In this document: piece after piece, positions 1 to 6,404 of the stretch
Numbering within the stretch: the stretch's first letter is position 1
Layout of the letters: every line of letters begins with the position of its first letter
Origin: JAFHCF01 sp048497495
GTDB taxonomy: Bacteria; Pseudomonadota; Alphaproteobacteria; Rhizobiales; Ancalomicrobiaceae
Length of the DNA stretch: 8,736 nucleotides
Assembly (NCBI GenBank): GCA_048497495.1
Contig: JAFHCF010000028.1
Coordinates: 1 to 8,736 of the forward strand
Reading direction: 5' to 3'
Position numbers and translations under genes: made by a program
The notes under the pieces: model-generated
The model's input: only the letters and a program-made list of their open reading frames with translations
Told to the model about the DNA's origin: nothing
Databases searched by the model: none

Positions 1-117
1 CCCCCCCCGGCGAGGTTCGAAAGCCCCGCCCGCTCCACCGTGGTCGACACGCCCTCACGTCCCCTCGTCTCAGGGGCACTCACTCGATGGGATGACCCGA
101 AGGTCCCGCGAGGGGGA
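1..117. other. Non-coding left edge, downstream of the leftward operon
   Basis: No coding region is supported here. It is the 3' flank of the leftward transporter operon. It contains a small inverted repeat, CCCCT at 61-65 and AGGGG at 72-76 around a 6-base loop. A longer pairing is also possible between CCCCTCG at 61-67 and CGAGGGG at 109-115. Either could lie at the end of the leftward transcript, but neither is followed by a T-rich tract on the minus strand, so a classical rho-independent terminator is not shown. The first 8 bases are all C. Confidence 0.5.
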
Positions 118-1077
118 TCAGCCGAGGCGGCGCGACGGCGCGGCCCATCGATAGAAGCCGCCCATCAGGAGCGGCGTCAGATACATCGGCAGCTGGTAAC
201 AACCGACGAAGAGCATGATCGACTGGATGATCGGGTCGGGCAGCGCGGTCAGGAGCAGGATGAAGTTGCGGTTGCCGGCGGCGAGCCCGATCGCCGGCAC
301 CGCCGCGCCAGCGCCGAGCCGGGCGGCGAGGAGCGCGCCGACGATCTGGAAGCCGAGGTTGGCGGCGAAGGCGGCCGCGGCGGTCACCGCGACGGCGGCC
401 GGATCGAGGCGGATCTCCACCGCGATCGCCTCCATCACACCGATCACCACGACGGCGAAGACGAGCGTCGACAGACCGTCGACGGCGGTGGTGCGCGACC
501 TGGAGAGCTCGGGGGAGAGCCGGGCGCGGGCGGTGAAGCCGACGAGGGCGGCGACGCCGATCAGCCCCGCCAGACGCAGCGCCGCCGGCACCACGGCGAT
601 CGGATCGCCGAGATCACCGGAGGCGAGGAACACCGGCACCACGGTCAGCGGCAGGAAGGCCGTGCCGACGACGACCAGGCGCAGCGCCGGGGCGGGATCG
701 CCGCCGAGGAAGATGGTGAGGTTGGGCAGGCCGGCGATCGGCGCGGTGGCGGTCATGATCAGGAGCGCCGTCGCCAGCGGCCCGGCGAGGCCGAGGCCGC
801 GTTCGACGCTCAACACCGCGAGCGGCACCGCCACCTGGAGGATCGCCACCAGGCCGAGGGTCGCGGCCATGGTCGAGAAGGCCCCCCAGGCGGCGCGGGC
901 GCCGATGCGGAAGGCGGCGATCGCCAGGAGCACGGCGATGAGCAGGCCGATGTGGGGGCGGATCAGCCCGGCGAGGGTCGGAGAGGCGATGCCGGCGAGA
1001 AGCCCGGCGACGAGCACCCCGCGACCGTGGCGGGCGAAGGCGCCGAGCCCCGCCTCGATCGTCCGCGCCGCGCTCAT
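118..1077 (-). CDS. BASS-type (bile acid:sodium symporter-like) organic anion permease
   Basis: A 319-residue, very hydrophobic inner-membrane protein with about ten predicted membrane segments (roughly residues 20-38, 42-58, 66-90, 99-117, 131-152, 162-181, 200-220, 227-250, 258-279 and 285-306), the usual size and topology of the BASS/SBF family. Two polar breaks in membrane segments fit the crossover sites of that fold: a PIAGLPN stretch at 113-119 and GNRN at 268-271, resembling the family's G-x-R/Q-N site. Known members use sodium to move bile acids, pyruvate and other 2-oxo acids, pantothenate or similar anions; the substrate here is unknown. The start is the ATG that overlaps the dctM stop (ATGA, 1074-1077). 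No good Shine-Dalgarno precedes it, so translational coupling to dctM is likely. It is the last gene of the TRAP operon, an unusual partner for a TRAP system. Family assignment is by sequence character only. Confidence 0.72.
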   Translation of the reverse strand: MSAARTIEAGLGAFARHGRGVLVAGLLAGIASPTLAGLIRPHIGLLIAVLLAIAAFRIGARAAWGAFSTMAATLGLVAILQVAVPLAVLSVERGLGLAGPLATALLIMTATAPIAGLPNLTIFLGGDPAPALRLVVVGTAFLPLTVVPVFLASGDLGDPIAVVPAALRLAGLIGVAALVGFTARARLSPELSRSRTTAVDGLSTLVFAVVVIGVMEAIAVEIRLDPAAVAVTAAAAFAANLGFQIVGALLAARLGAGAAVPAIGLAAGNRNFILLLTALPDPIIQSIMLFVGCYQLPMYLTPLLMGGFYRWAAPSRRLG

Positions 1078-2384
1078 CCCGGCGCCAGGGTGAGGTGGCC
1101 GGGAAGCCAGGTGGCGAGTTCCGGGACGGCGATCATGATGAAGACCATGGCGATCATGATCAGGAACATCGGGAAGGCGGCGCGGGCGACGAAGCCCATC
1201 TGGTGACCGGTCATGCCCTGCATGACGAAGAGATTGAAGCCGACCGGCGGGGTGATCTGCGCCATCTCGACGACCAGGACGATGAAGACGCCGAACCAGA
1301 TCACGTCGATACCGACCTGACGGATCATCGGCTCGACGATGGCGATGGTCAGCACCACCGAGGAGATGCCGTCGAGGAAGCAGCCGAGGATGACGTAGAA
1401 GACCAGCAGCGCCATGATCAACTGGAACTTGGTGAGCCCGAGCGAGCCGATGTATTCGGCCAGGAGCCGGGGCAGGCCGGTGAAGCCCATCGACATCGAC
1501 AGGAAGGCGGCGCCGCACAGGATCAGGGCGATCATCGCCGAGGTCCGCGTCGCCCCCATCAGGCTCTCGACGAAGGAGGACAGGGTCAGCGACCCCTGGA
1601 CGGCGGCGAGCGCCAGCGCGCCGAGGACGCCGATGGCGGCGGCTTCCGTCGCGGTGGCGAGCCCCAGATACATCGAGCCGATCACCGCCAGGATCAGCAG
1701 GACCACCGGCACCAGGAAGCGGCTTTCGATCATGCGCTGGCGCAAGGTGGTCGGCGGCTCGGGCGTCGGGGCGTAGTCGGGTGCCGTCTTCACCCAGATC
1801 ACCAGAAAGCCCATGAACAACAGCGCCAACACAAGCCCGGGCAGGATGCCGGCCATGAACAGCTTGGTGATCGATTCGTTGATGGTGACGCCGTAGACGA
1901 TCAGGGTCAGCGACGGCGGGATCATCAGGCCGAGGGTGGCGGCGCCGGCCAGCGTGCCGATCACCATGCGTTCCGGATAGCCGCGCTTCTGCAACTCCGG
2001 CACCGTCATCTTGCCGACCGTGGTCAGCGTCGCGGCCGACGACCCGGAGACGGCGGCGAAGATGGTGCAGCCGACGATGTTGGTGTGGAGGAGACCGCCG
2101 GGCAGGCGCGCCATCCACGGCGCCAGCCCCTTGAACATGTCCTCCGACAGGCGGGTGCGGAAGAGGATCTCGCCCATCCAGATGAACAGCGGCAGGGCGG
2201 TCAGCGACCAAGACGAGGCCGACGACCACATGGCGGTGATCATCGCGTCGCCCACCGGTCGCGCCGTGAACAGCGTCATGCCGAGGAAGGCGACGCCGGT
2301 CAGCGCCAGGCCGATCCACACCCCGGTGCCGAGCAGGAAGAACAGCACGACCAGGAAGAGCGCGGCGAATTCCAACTGTTCCAT
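1074..2384 (-). CDS. dctM: TRAP transporter large permease subunit (DctM family)
   Basis: A 436-residue integral membrane protein, the ion-coupled transport subunit of a tripartite ATP-independent periplasmic (TRAP) transporter. Length and motifs fit the DctM family throughout: SGSSAATLTTVG at 113-124, IPPSLTLIVYG at 155-165, a TATEAAAIG segment around 244-252, GCFLDGISSVVLT at 334-346 and ITPPVGFNLFVMQG at 377-390. The repeated proline/glycine-rich stretches are the re-entrant hairpins and discontinuous helices of the elevator-type core. Start chosen at the ATG at 2384: GGAG lies 8 bases upstream, embedded in the last codons of dctQ (stop at 2390-2392), leaving 5 bases between the genes. An in-frame extension upstream exists but would overlap dctQ and has arginine/proline-rich out-of-frame character. 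It works with the dctQ and dctP products; sodium coupling is typical of the family but not shown here. Confidence 0.95.
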   Translation of the reverse strand: MEQLEFAALFLVVLFFLLGTGVWIGLALTGVAFLGMTLFTARPVGDAMITAMWSSASSWSLTALPLFIWMGEILFRTRLSEDMFKGLAPWMARLPGGLLHTNIVGCTIFAAVSGSSAATLTTVGKMTVPELQKRGYPERMVIGTLAGAATLGLMIPPSLTLIVYGVTINESITKLFMAGILPGLVLALLFMGFLVIWVKTAPDYAPTPEPPTTLRQRMIESRFLVPVVLLILAVIGSMYLGLATATEAAAIGVLGALALAAVQGSLTLSSFVESLMGATRTSAMIALILCGAAFLSMSMGFTGLPRLLAEYIGSLGLTKFQLIMALLVFYVILGCFLDGISSVVLTIAIVEPMIRQVGIDVIWFGVFIVLVVEMAQITPPVGFNLFVMQGMTGHQMGFVARAAFPMFLIMIAMVFIMIAVPELATWLPGHLTLAPG

Positions 2385-2389
2385 GGCCG

Positions 2390-2920
2390 TCACTCCGCCT
2401 GGATCGCGTCGTCGTCGCCGGAGCCGATGGCGTGGCGGCCGGTGAAGAGGTAGAGCACCCAGTTGTCGAGGAAGGCGACCGCCAGGAGCACAGCGCCGAC
2501 CGCCATGGCGATCTGCGGGATCCACAGGGGCGTCGCGTCGAGGCCCTGGCTGAGGTCGCCGAGCTTCCACGACCAGTAGACGGTGCGGCAGGCGAACCAG
2601 CCGATGTAGGCCGAGATCGCGGTGCCGACGCCCAGCGCCCAGACCTCGAGCAGGCGGGCGCGGGCGCCGAGCAGCGCATGGAGCATGGTGACGCGGATGT
2701 GGGAGCCGTGGTTCAGAGCCGCGGCGAAGGCGAGGAACGACGAGGCCGCCATCAGATAGCCGGCATAGTCCGCCGCGCCGCGCAGCGGAACGGCGAACCA
2801 GCGCGCCGCCATCTGGGCGGCGATGACGAGGAACATCGAGGCGAGCGCCAGGACGGCGAGCACCCCGGCGGTCTTGTAGAGCGCATCGAGACCGAGGCGC
2901 AGAAACCGCAAGATCGCCAT
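2390..2920 (-). CDS. dctQ: TRAP transporter small permease subunit (DctQ family)
   Basis: A 176-residue membrane protein with four predicted helices (about 15-36, 52-70, 92-114 and 134-158), the normal size for DctQ. Family features visible are an H-x-R-V element after helix 2 (HGSHIRVTML, 71-80) and a P-x-W-x-P-Q stretch before helix 4 (131-136). It forms the membrane complex with DctM and helps dock the substrate-loaded binding protein. The ATG at 2920 is preceded by AAAGGA with 5-base spacing. An 80-base gap containing a strong hairpin separates it from dctP. The C-terminal tail is acidic (GSGDDD at 166-171), which is nothing exceptional. Confidence 0.93.
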   Translation of the reverse strand: MAILRFLRLGLDALYKTAGVLAVLALASMFLVIAAQMAARWFAVPLRGAADYAGYLMAASSFLAFAAALNHGSHIRVTMLHALLGARARLLEVWALGVGTAISAYIGWFACRTVYWSWKLGDLSQGLDATPLWIPQIAMAVGAVLLAVAFLDNWVLYLFTGRHAIGSGDDDAIQAE

Positions 2921-2951
2921 CGGGGTCCTTTCGGCAAGGCAGGGGCGAGCG

Positions 2952-2982
2952 CGTCGCGGCCGAGGGTCACACGGCCGCGACG
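2952..2982 (-). promoter_or_regulatory. Intercistronic hairpin between dctP and dctQ
   Basis: A perfect 11-bp inverted repeat, CGTCGCGGCCG at 2952-2962 and CGGCCGCGACG at 2972-2982, enclosing a 9-base loop. It lies entirely in the 80-base gap between the dctP stop (3001) and the dctQ start (2920). In the leftward transcript it is not followed by a U-rich run, so full rho-independent termination is unlikely. A partial terminator or a 3'-end stabiliser of the dctP message is more likely. Such structures suit TRAP operons, where the soluble binding protein is needed in excess of the permease. The inverted repeat is directly visible; its role is inferred. Confidence 0.6.
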
Positions 2983-3000
2983 GTCATCGGTCGTCGACGA

Positions 3001-3978
3001 TCACTTGGAATAGGCGTCGACGATCGCCTTGCCCGCCGGGCCGGCCTTGGCGATCCATTCCGCGGTCATGGTCTTGCCGTAGGCGCCGAGTTCCGACGCC
3101 AGACCGGCGGAGGGCATCGCCACGGTCATCTTGTTGGCGGCGAGCGCGTCGAGATACTTCTTGGTCAGGGCGCGCGACTGGGCGAGGCCGTCGGCCGCCG
3201 CCTTGTCGCCGCAGGTCTTGACCGCCGCCTGTTCGGCCGCCGAGAGCTTGGACCAGGAGTCCTTGTTGGCGAAGATGACGTTGCGCGGCAGCCAGGCGTC
3301 GACCTGGTAGAAGTGGGTCATGTATTCCCACGCCTTGACGTCGAAGCCGGTCGAGCCCGACGAGATGAAGCTGTCGGCGACGCCGGTGGCGAGCGCCTGC
3401 GACAGGTCGGCCGCCTCGATCTGCACCGGCACCATGCCGGCGAGTTCGGCGATGCGGGCGGTGGCGACCGAATAGGAGCGGAACTTGACGCCCTTCAGAT
3501 CGACGACCGAATTCACCGCCTTCTTGGTGTAGAGGCCCTGGGGCGGCCACGGCACGGCGTAGACATAGACGAGGTTCTGGCTGGCCAGAAGCTTCTCCAT
3601 CTCGGGCCGCGCCGCCGCCCAGAGCTTCTCCGAGGCATCGAAGCTCGACGCCAGGAAGGGGATGGAATCGACGCCGTAGAGCGCGTTCTCGTTTGCGTGC
3701 GCCGAGATCAGGCGCTCGCCGATCGGCGCCTGTCCGGTCTGGACGGCGCGCTTGATGTCGTTGCCCTTGAACAGCGCGCCGTTGGGATGGACCGTGATCG
3801 CCACCTTGCCCGAGGTCGCCGCCTTGGCGCAGGCGGCGAAGGCCACCGCCGCCTCGGTGTGGAAGTTGGTCGCCGGATAGGCGGTCGGCATGTCCCAACT
3901 CTCGGCCCGGGCCGCCCCGCCGGCCAGAACCTGCGTGGTCACCGCCACAACCGCGAAACCCACCGTCGATGCCTTCAT
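3001..3978 (-). CDS. dctP: TRAP transporter periplasmic solute-binding protein (DctP family)
   Basis: A 325-residue secreted binding protein. Residues 1-25 form a Sec signal peptide (lysine at 2, hydrophobic core 6-20, cleavage probably after ARA at 23-25). The mature part begins ESWDMPTAYP. The DctP hallmark LKGVKFR at 161-167 carries Arg167, the residue expected to form a salt bridge with the ligand's carboxylate. The following Q-I-E-A and S-Q-A-L-A-T-G segment (187-199) and the aromatic-rich HFYQVDAWLP (222-231) also fit the family fold. Two cysteines, Cys50 and Cys256, remain in the mature protein and could pair; this is speculative. The start at 3978 has AAGGAG 8 bases upstream and gives a clean signal peptide; an upstream in-frame ATG at 4107 would bury it. 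It is the first gene of the leftward operon, transcribed away from the catabolic operon. The ligand is unknown but probably carries a carboxylate. Confidence 0.94.
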   Translation of the reverse strand: MKASTVGFAVVAVTTQVLAGGAARAESWDMPTAYPATNFHTEAAVAFAACAKAATSGKVAITVHPNGALFKGNDIKRAVQTGQAPIGERLISAHANENALYGVDSIPFLASSFDASEKLWAAARPEMEKLLASQNLVYVYAVPWPPQGLYTKKAVNSVVDLKGVKFRSYSVATARIAELAGMVPVQIEAADLSQALATGVADSFISSGSTGFDVKAWEYMTHFYQVDAWLPRNVIFANKDSWSKLSAAEQAAVKTCGDKAAADGLAQSRALTKKYLDALAANKMTVAMPSAGLASELGAYGKTMTAEWIAKAGPAGKAIVDAYSK

Positions 3979-4337
3979 GTCGACCACTCCTTCGAACACC
4001 ATCGCCCGGCGAGCGACGGACAGGGGAGCCGTGCGCGGAGTTCTCCGTTTCACGGCCGTTTCGAGAAAATTGAATACGTAGACGCCTGTATACCGATCAT
4101 GATGCAAATGACCCGACCGTCAAGCCGGATTCTCTCACCACGCGCCCATCGGTGAGGCAGGCCCGCCGTGCCCGACCGGAGGCCGCCACCGGGGCGGCGT
4201 CGCATGCGCCCGGGGCGTCACGGCGAGGCGCCGCGAAGGGATTGCATCGGCGGTCGAATTGCTCTCATCTGATGCGAATTCAGATCTGAATACGCCGGTT
4301 GCGACAGCGATGTCCGACGGCCCTCGGGAGGTGCGCC
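3979..4337. promoter_or_regulatory. Divergent intergenic regulatory region
   Basis: This 359-base region must carry the promoters of both divergent operons; I see no gene in it. Two patches are AT-richer than the surroundings, at about 4063-4110 (dctP side) and 4253-4295 (oxidoreductase side). On the dctP side, TGAATACG occurs at 4071-4078, GTATAC at 4088-4093 and the palindrome ATCATGAT at 4096-4103. TTGACG on the minus strand (4123 to 4118) resembles a -35 box, but no well-spaced -10 follows, so I do not call a promoter there. On the other side the sequence CGAATT repeats 20 bases apart (4255-4260 and 4275-4280), the second copy inside a large palindrome. The middle (about 4140-4250) is GC-rich, with a short hairpin, GCCGCC at 4182-4187 and GGCGGC at 4193-4198. 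Confidence 0.65.
4274..4295. promoter_or_regulatory. 22-bp palindrome, candidate operator of the local GntR regulator
   Basis: The core ATTCAGATCTGAAT at 4278-4291 is a perfect 14-bp palindrome. After one mismatched pair (A at 4277, A at 4292) the symmetry continues with GCG at 4274-4276 and CGC at 4293-4295, so 20 of 22 positions are symmetric. It is centred about 53 bases upstream of the oxidoreductase ATG (4338), where a repressor would block or overlap a promoter. Its AT-rich core stands out in a GC-rich region. FCD-type GntR dimers bind short dyads, and the only regulator gene in the window lies in the operon this site precedes. The symmetry is seen directly; regulator and function are inferred. 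No match to a published consensus is claimed. Confidence 0.55.
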
Positions 4338-5630
4338 ATGAGCGTTCGCGTCGTCGTCGTCGGAGCCGGAGCGGTCGGAGCGGCGACCGCGATCGAAGCC
4401 GCGCGACGGGGGTTCGAGGTCACGCTGGTGGAGCCGGGCACGCCCGGCGGCGATCAGGCGGCGAGCTACGGCAACGCCGGCTGGCTGTCGATCCAATCGG
4501 TGATCCCGCCGTCCGAGCCGGGCATCTGGAAGAAGATCCCGGGCTATCTCCTCGATCCGCTCGGTCCTCTGGCGATCCGGCCGCTGCACCTGCCGTCGAT
4601 CGCCCCGTGGCTCCTGCGCTACATGGCGGCGGGGTGGACGCGCGACCGCGTCCTCGCCATCGCCCGCATCCTGCGGCCGTTCCTCGACGAGGCCCCGGCG
4701 CTCCATCGGGCGCTCGCCGAGGAGGCCGGCGTCGGCGAGTTGATCGCCGCCGACAGCGGCCTGATGCACGTCTTCCGCGACCGTGCCGGCTTCACGGCCG
4801 AGGCGGGGAGTTGGGGGACACGGGCGGCCGTCGGCATCGTGTGGGACGAGATCGGCCCCGAGGAGCTGCGGGCGATCCAGCCGGAACTCGCGCCCACCTA
4901 TCGCTTCGCGGTGCGGGTCGGGGGCGGCGGCCACTGCCGCGATCCCGGCGCTTACGTCGCCGCCCTCGTGCGCCACGCCGAACGGCTCGGCGTGCGGCGG
5001 GTGGCGGCGCGGGCGCTCGACTTCGGCTTCGAGGGCGGACGTCTCGCCGGCGTCGTCACCGAGGTCGGGACGCTTCCCGCCGATCGCGCCGTGATCGCCG
5101 CCGGCATTCGTTCCAAGCCGCTCGCCGAACGGGTCGGGCTCCATGTGCCGATGGAGAGCGAGCGCGGCTATCACGTCGAGATCGAGGGGCTCGACGCCGG
5201 TCCGACGATCCCGATGATGATCCAGGACCGCAAGGTGGCGATCACCCGTATGGTGGGAGGCCTGCGGGTCGCCGGTCAGGTCGAGCTCGCCGGCGTCGAG
5301 GCGGCGGCGAACCCGCGCCGCGCCGAGGTGCTCGAGACCCATCTCGCCGCCGTCTTCCCCGGGCTGGCGCCGCGCATCCGCGACGGCGCGGCGCGGACCT
5401 GGCTCGGCCATCGCCCGAGCACGCCGGACGGCCGGCCGGTGATCGGCCGCTCGCCGCACCCAGACGTGCTCGTCGCCTACGGCCACGGTCACATCGGGCT
5501 CGCCGGCGCGCCGCGCACCGGGCGCATCGTCGCCGACCTCCTCGCCGGAGGCACGCCGGAGATCGCCATCGACGGCTTCGCCCCCGATCGATTCCGCGCC
5601 GCCCGCGCCAACCCCGGAGACCGCGCGTGA
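4338..5630 (+). CDS. DadA-like FAD-dependent amino-acid oxidoreductase
   Basis: A 430-residue flavoprotein of the DAO/DadA family (COG0665 type). The N terminus has the dinucleotide-binding motif G-x-G-x-x-G at residues 9-14 (VVVGAGAVGAATA), ending with Glu32 that would bind the FAD ribose, then an A-S-Y-G-N-A-G segment at 42-48. The substrate half has SERGYHVEI at 274-282. The C-terminal FAD/substrate signature W-L-G-x-R-P-x-T-P-D-G-x-P-V-I-G is at 355-370, followed by the GHG-containing loop (GHGHIGLAG, 382-390). This layout is that of D-amino-acid dehydrogenases and related oxidases of cyclic or N-substituted amino acids. The substrate cannot be told from sequence. No signal peptide is seen, so it is probably cytoplasmic or peripheral to the membrane. 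The ATG at 4338 has GGGAGG at 4326-4331 and starts directly at the FAD motif. First gene of the rightward operon; its stop overlaps the next start. Confidence 0.88.
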   Translation: MSVRVVVVGAGAVGAATAIEAARRGFEVTLVEPGTPGGDQAASYGNAGWLSIQSVIPPSEPGIWKKIPGYLLDPLGPLAIRPLHLPSIAPWLLRYMAAGWTRDRVLAIARILRPFLDEAPALHRALAEEAGVGELIAADSGLMHVFRDRAGFTAEAGSWGTRAAVGIVWDEIGPEELRAIQPELAPTYRFAVRVGGGGHCRDPGAYVAALVRHAERLGVRRVAARALDFGFEGGRLAGVVTEVGTLPADRAVIAAGIRSKPLAERVGLHVPMESERGYHVEIEGLDAGPTIPMMIQDRKVAITRMVGGLRVAGQVELAGVEAAANPRRAEVLETHLAAVFPGLAPRIRDGAARTWLGHRPSTPDGRPVIGRSPHPDVLVAYGHGHIGLAGAPRTGRIVADLLAGGTPEIAIDGFAPDRFRAARANPGDRA

Positions 5631-6388
5631 CCGCTCCTTCTCCCTCTCCCCTCGGCCCCTCCCCCATCGGCCCGATCGCGCGCGGCGGCAAGGCGGTCTA
5701 CGGCGCGCCGCTCGGCATCCTGATGCTGGAGGCGCGGTTTCCGCGCATCCTCGGCGACATGGGCAATGCCGAGACCTGGCCGTTTCCGGTGCTCTACCGG
5801 GTGGTGCGCGGCGCCAGTCCCGAGAAGGTGGTGTTGCAGGGAGCCGCCGGGCTGCTGCCCGACTTCATCGCGGCGGCGCGCGATCTGGTGCGGCTCGGGG
5901 CCGAGGCGATCACCACCAACTGCGGCTTCCTGGCGCTGTTTCAGCGCGAGTTGGCGGAAGCCGTCGGGGTGCCGGTCGCCACCTCGTCGCTGATGCAGAT
6001 CCCCTGGGTCCAGGCGACGCTGCCGCCGGGGCGGAAGGTCGGGGTGATCACGGTCTCGTCGGCGACGCTGACGCCGGCCCATCTCGACGCCGTCGGCGTC
6101 GCTCACGACATCCCGGTGGTCGGCACCGAGGGGGGCTGCGAGTTCTTCCGGGTGCTGATCCTCGCCGAGAAGGACGACATGGACGTCGGGCTGGCGCAAG
6201 CCGACATCCTGGAGGCCGGGCGGACGCTGGTCGCCCGCCACCCGGAGGTCGGCGCGGTGGTGCTCGAATGCACCAACATGCCGCCCTACGCGGCGGCGTT
6301 GGCCGCCGAGATCGGGCGGCCGGTCTACGACGTCTATTCGATGATCACCTGGTTCCACGCCGGCCTCAGGCCGCGTCGGTTTCGATGA
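5627..6388 (+). CDS. Asp/Glu/hydantoin racemase-family protein
   Basis: A 253-residue protein of the aspartate/glutamate/hydantoin racemase superfamily, which uses cysteines to abstract or donate a proton at a carbon next to a carboxylate. Both expected cysteines are present in family contexts: Cys99 in TTNCGF (97-101) in the first half and Cys215 in VLECTNMPPYA (212-222) in the second. That favours a racemase, epimerase or isomerase over the single-cysteine arylmalonate decarboxylases. Other family-like stretches are RFPRILGDMGN (37-47) and KVGVITVSS (137-145). The start is GTG at 5627, overlapping the previous stop as GTGA, with GGAG at 5616-5619 seven bases upstream. It gives a short Pro/Ser-rich leader (residues 1-16) not needed by the fold. 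An internal ATG at 5723 would cut into the conserved core. Its position directly after the oxidoreductase suggests it supplies or removes that enzyme's stereoisomeric substrate. Confidence 0.83.
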   Translation: MTAPSPSPLGPSPIGPIARGGKAVYGAPLGILMLEARFPRILGDMGNAETWPFPVLYRVVRGASPEKVVLQGAAGLLPDFIAAARDLVRLGAEAITTNCGFLALFQRELAEAVGVPVATSSLMQIPWVQATLPPGRKVGVITVSSATLTPAHLDAVGVAHDIPVVGTEGGCEFFRVLILAEKDDMDVGLAQADILEAGRTLVARHPEVGAVVLECTNMPPYAAALAAEIGRPVYDVYSMITWFHAGLRPRRFR

Positions 6389-6404
6389 CGGGGGGAGCGG
6401 CGCG

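Noticed and set aside
9..37. A stretch resembling the 3' end of a tRNA-Gly gene: a GGTTCGAA element followed by CGCCCGCTCCA.
   Set aside because: With the CCA in register the T-arm does not pair; the only stem (9-15 with 24-30) is out of register and has a mismatch. The upstream part would lie outside the window. A tRNA scan with flanking sequence would settle it.
118..2679. An 853-residue open frame on the minus strand spanning dctQ, dctM and the BASS gene.
   Set aside because: Only its last 319 residues are a credible protein; the first part is low-complexity Arg/His/Pro-rich sequence out of frame with dctM and dctQ. Long spurious frames are expected at this GC content.
4118..4123. TTGACG on the minus strand as the -35 box of the dctP promoter.
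   Set aside because: No convincing -10 lies 16-18 bases downstream; the nearest TATACA is 25 bases away, so the pairing was not called.
4218..5492. A 424-residue open frame antisense to the flavoprotein gene.
   Set aside because: Composition is typical of an antisense shadow (Arg, Asp, Gly, His-rich, no motifs), and the opposite strand holds a gene with clear FAD signatures and a ribosome-binding site.
4259..6388. A single 709-residue open frame covering the flavoprotein and racemase region, which could be read as a fusion protein.
   Set aside because: Up to about 5627 its translation is Arg/Pro/Gly-rich and has no domain character, while the +3-shifted frame carries the complete flavoprotein. 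Only the part after the GTG at 5627 is real.
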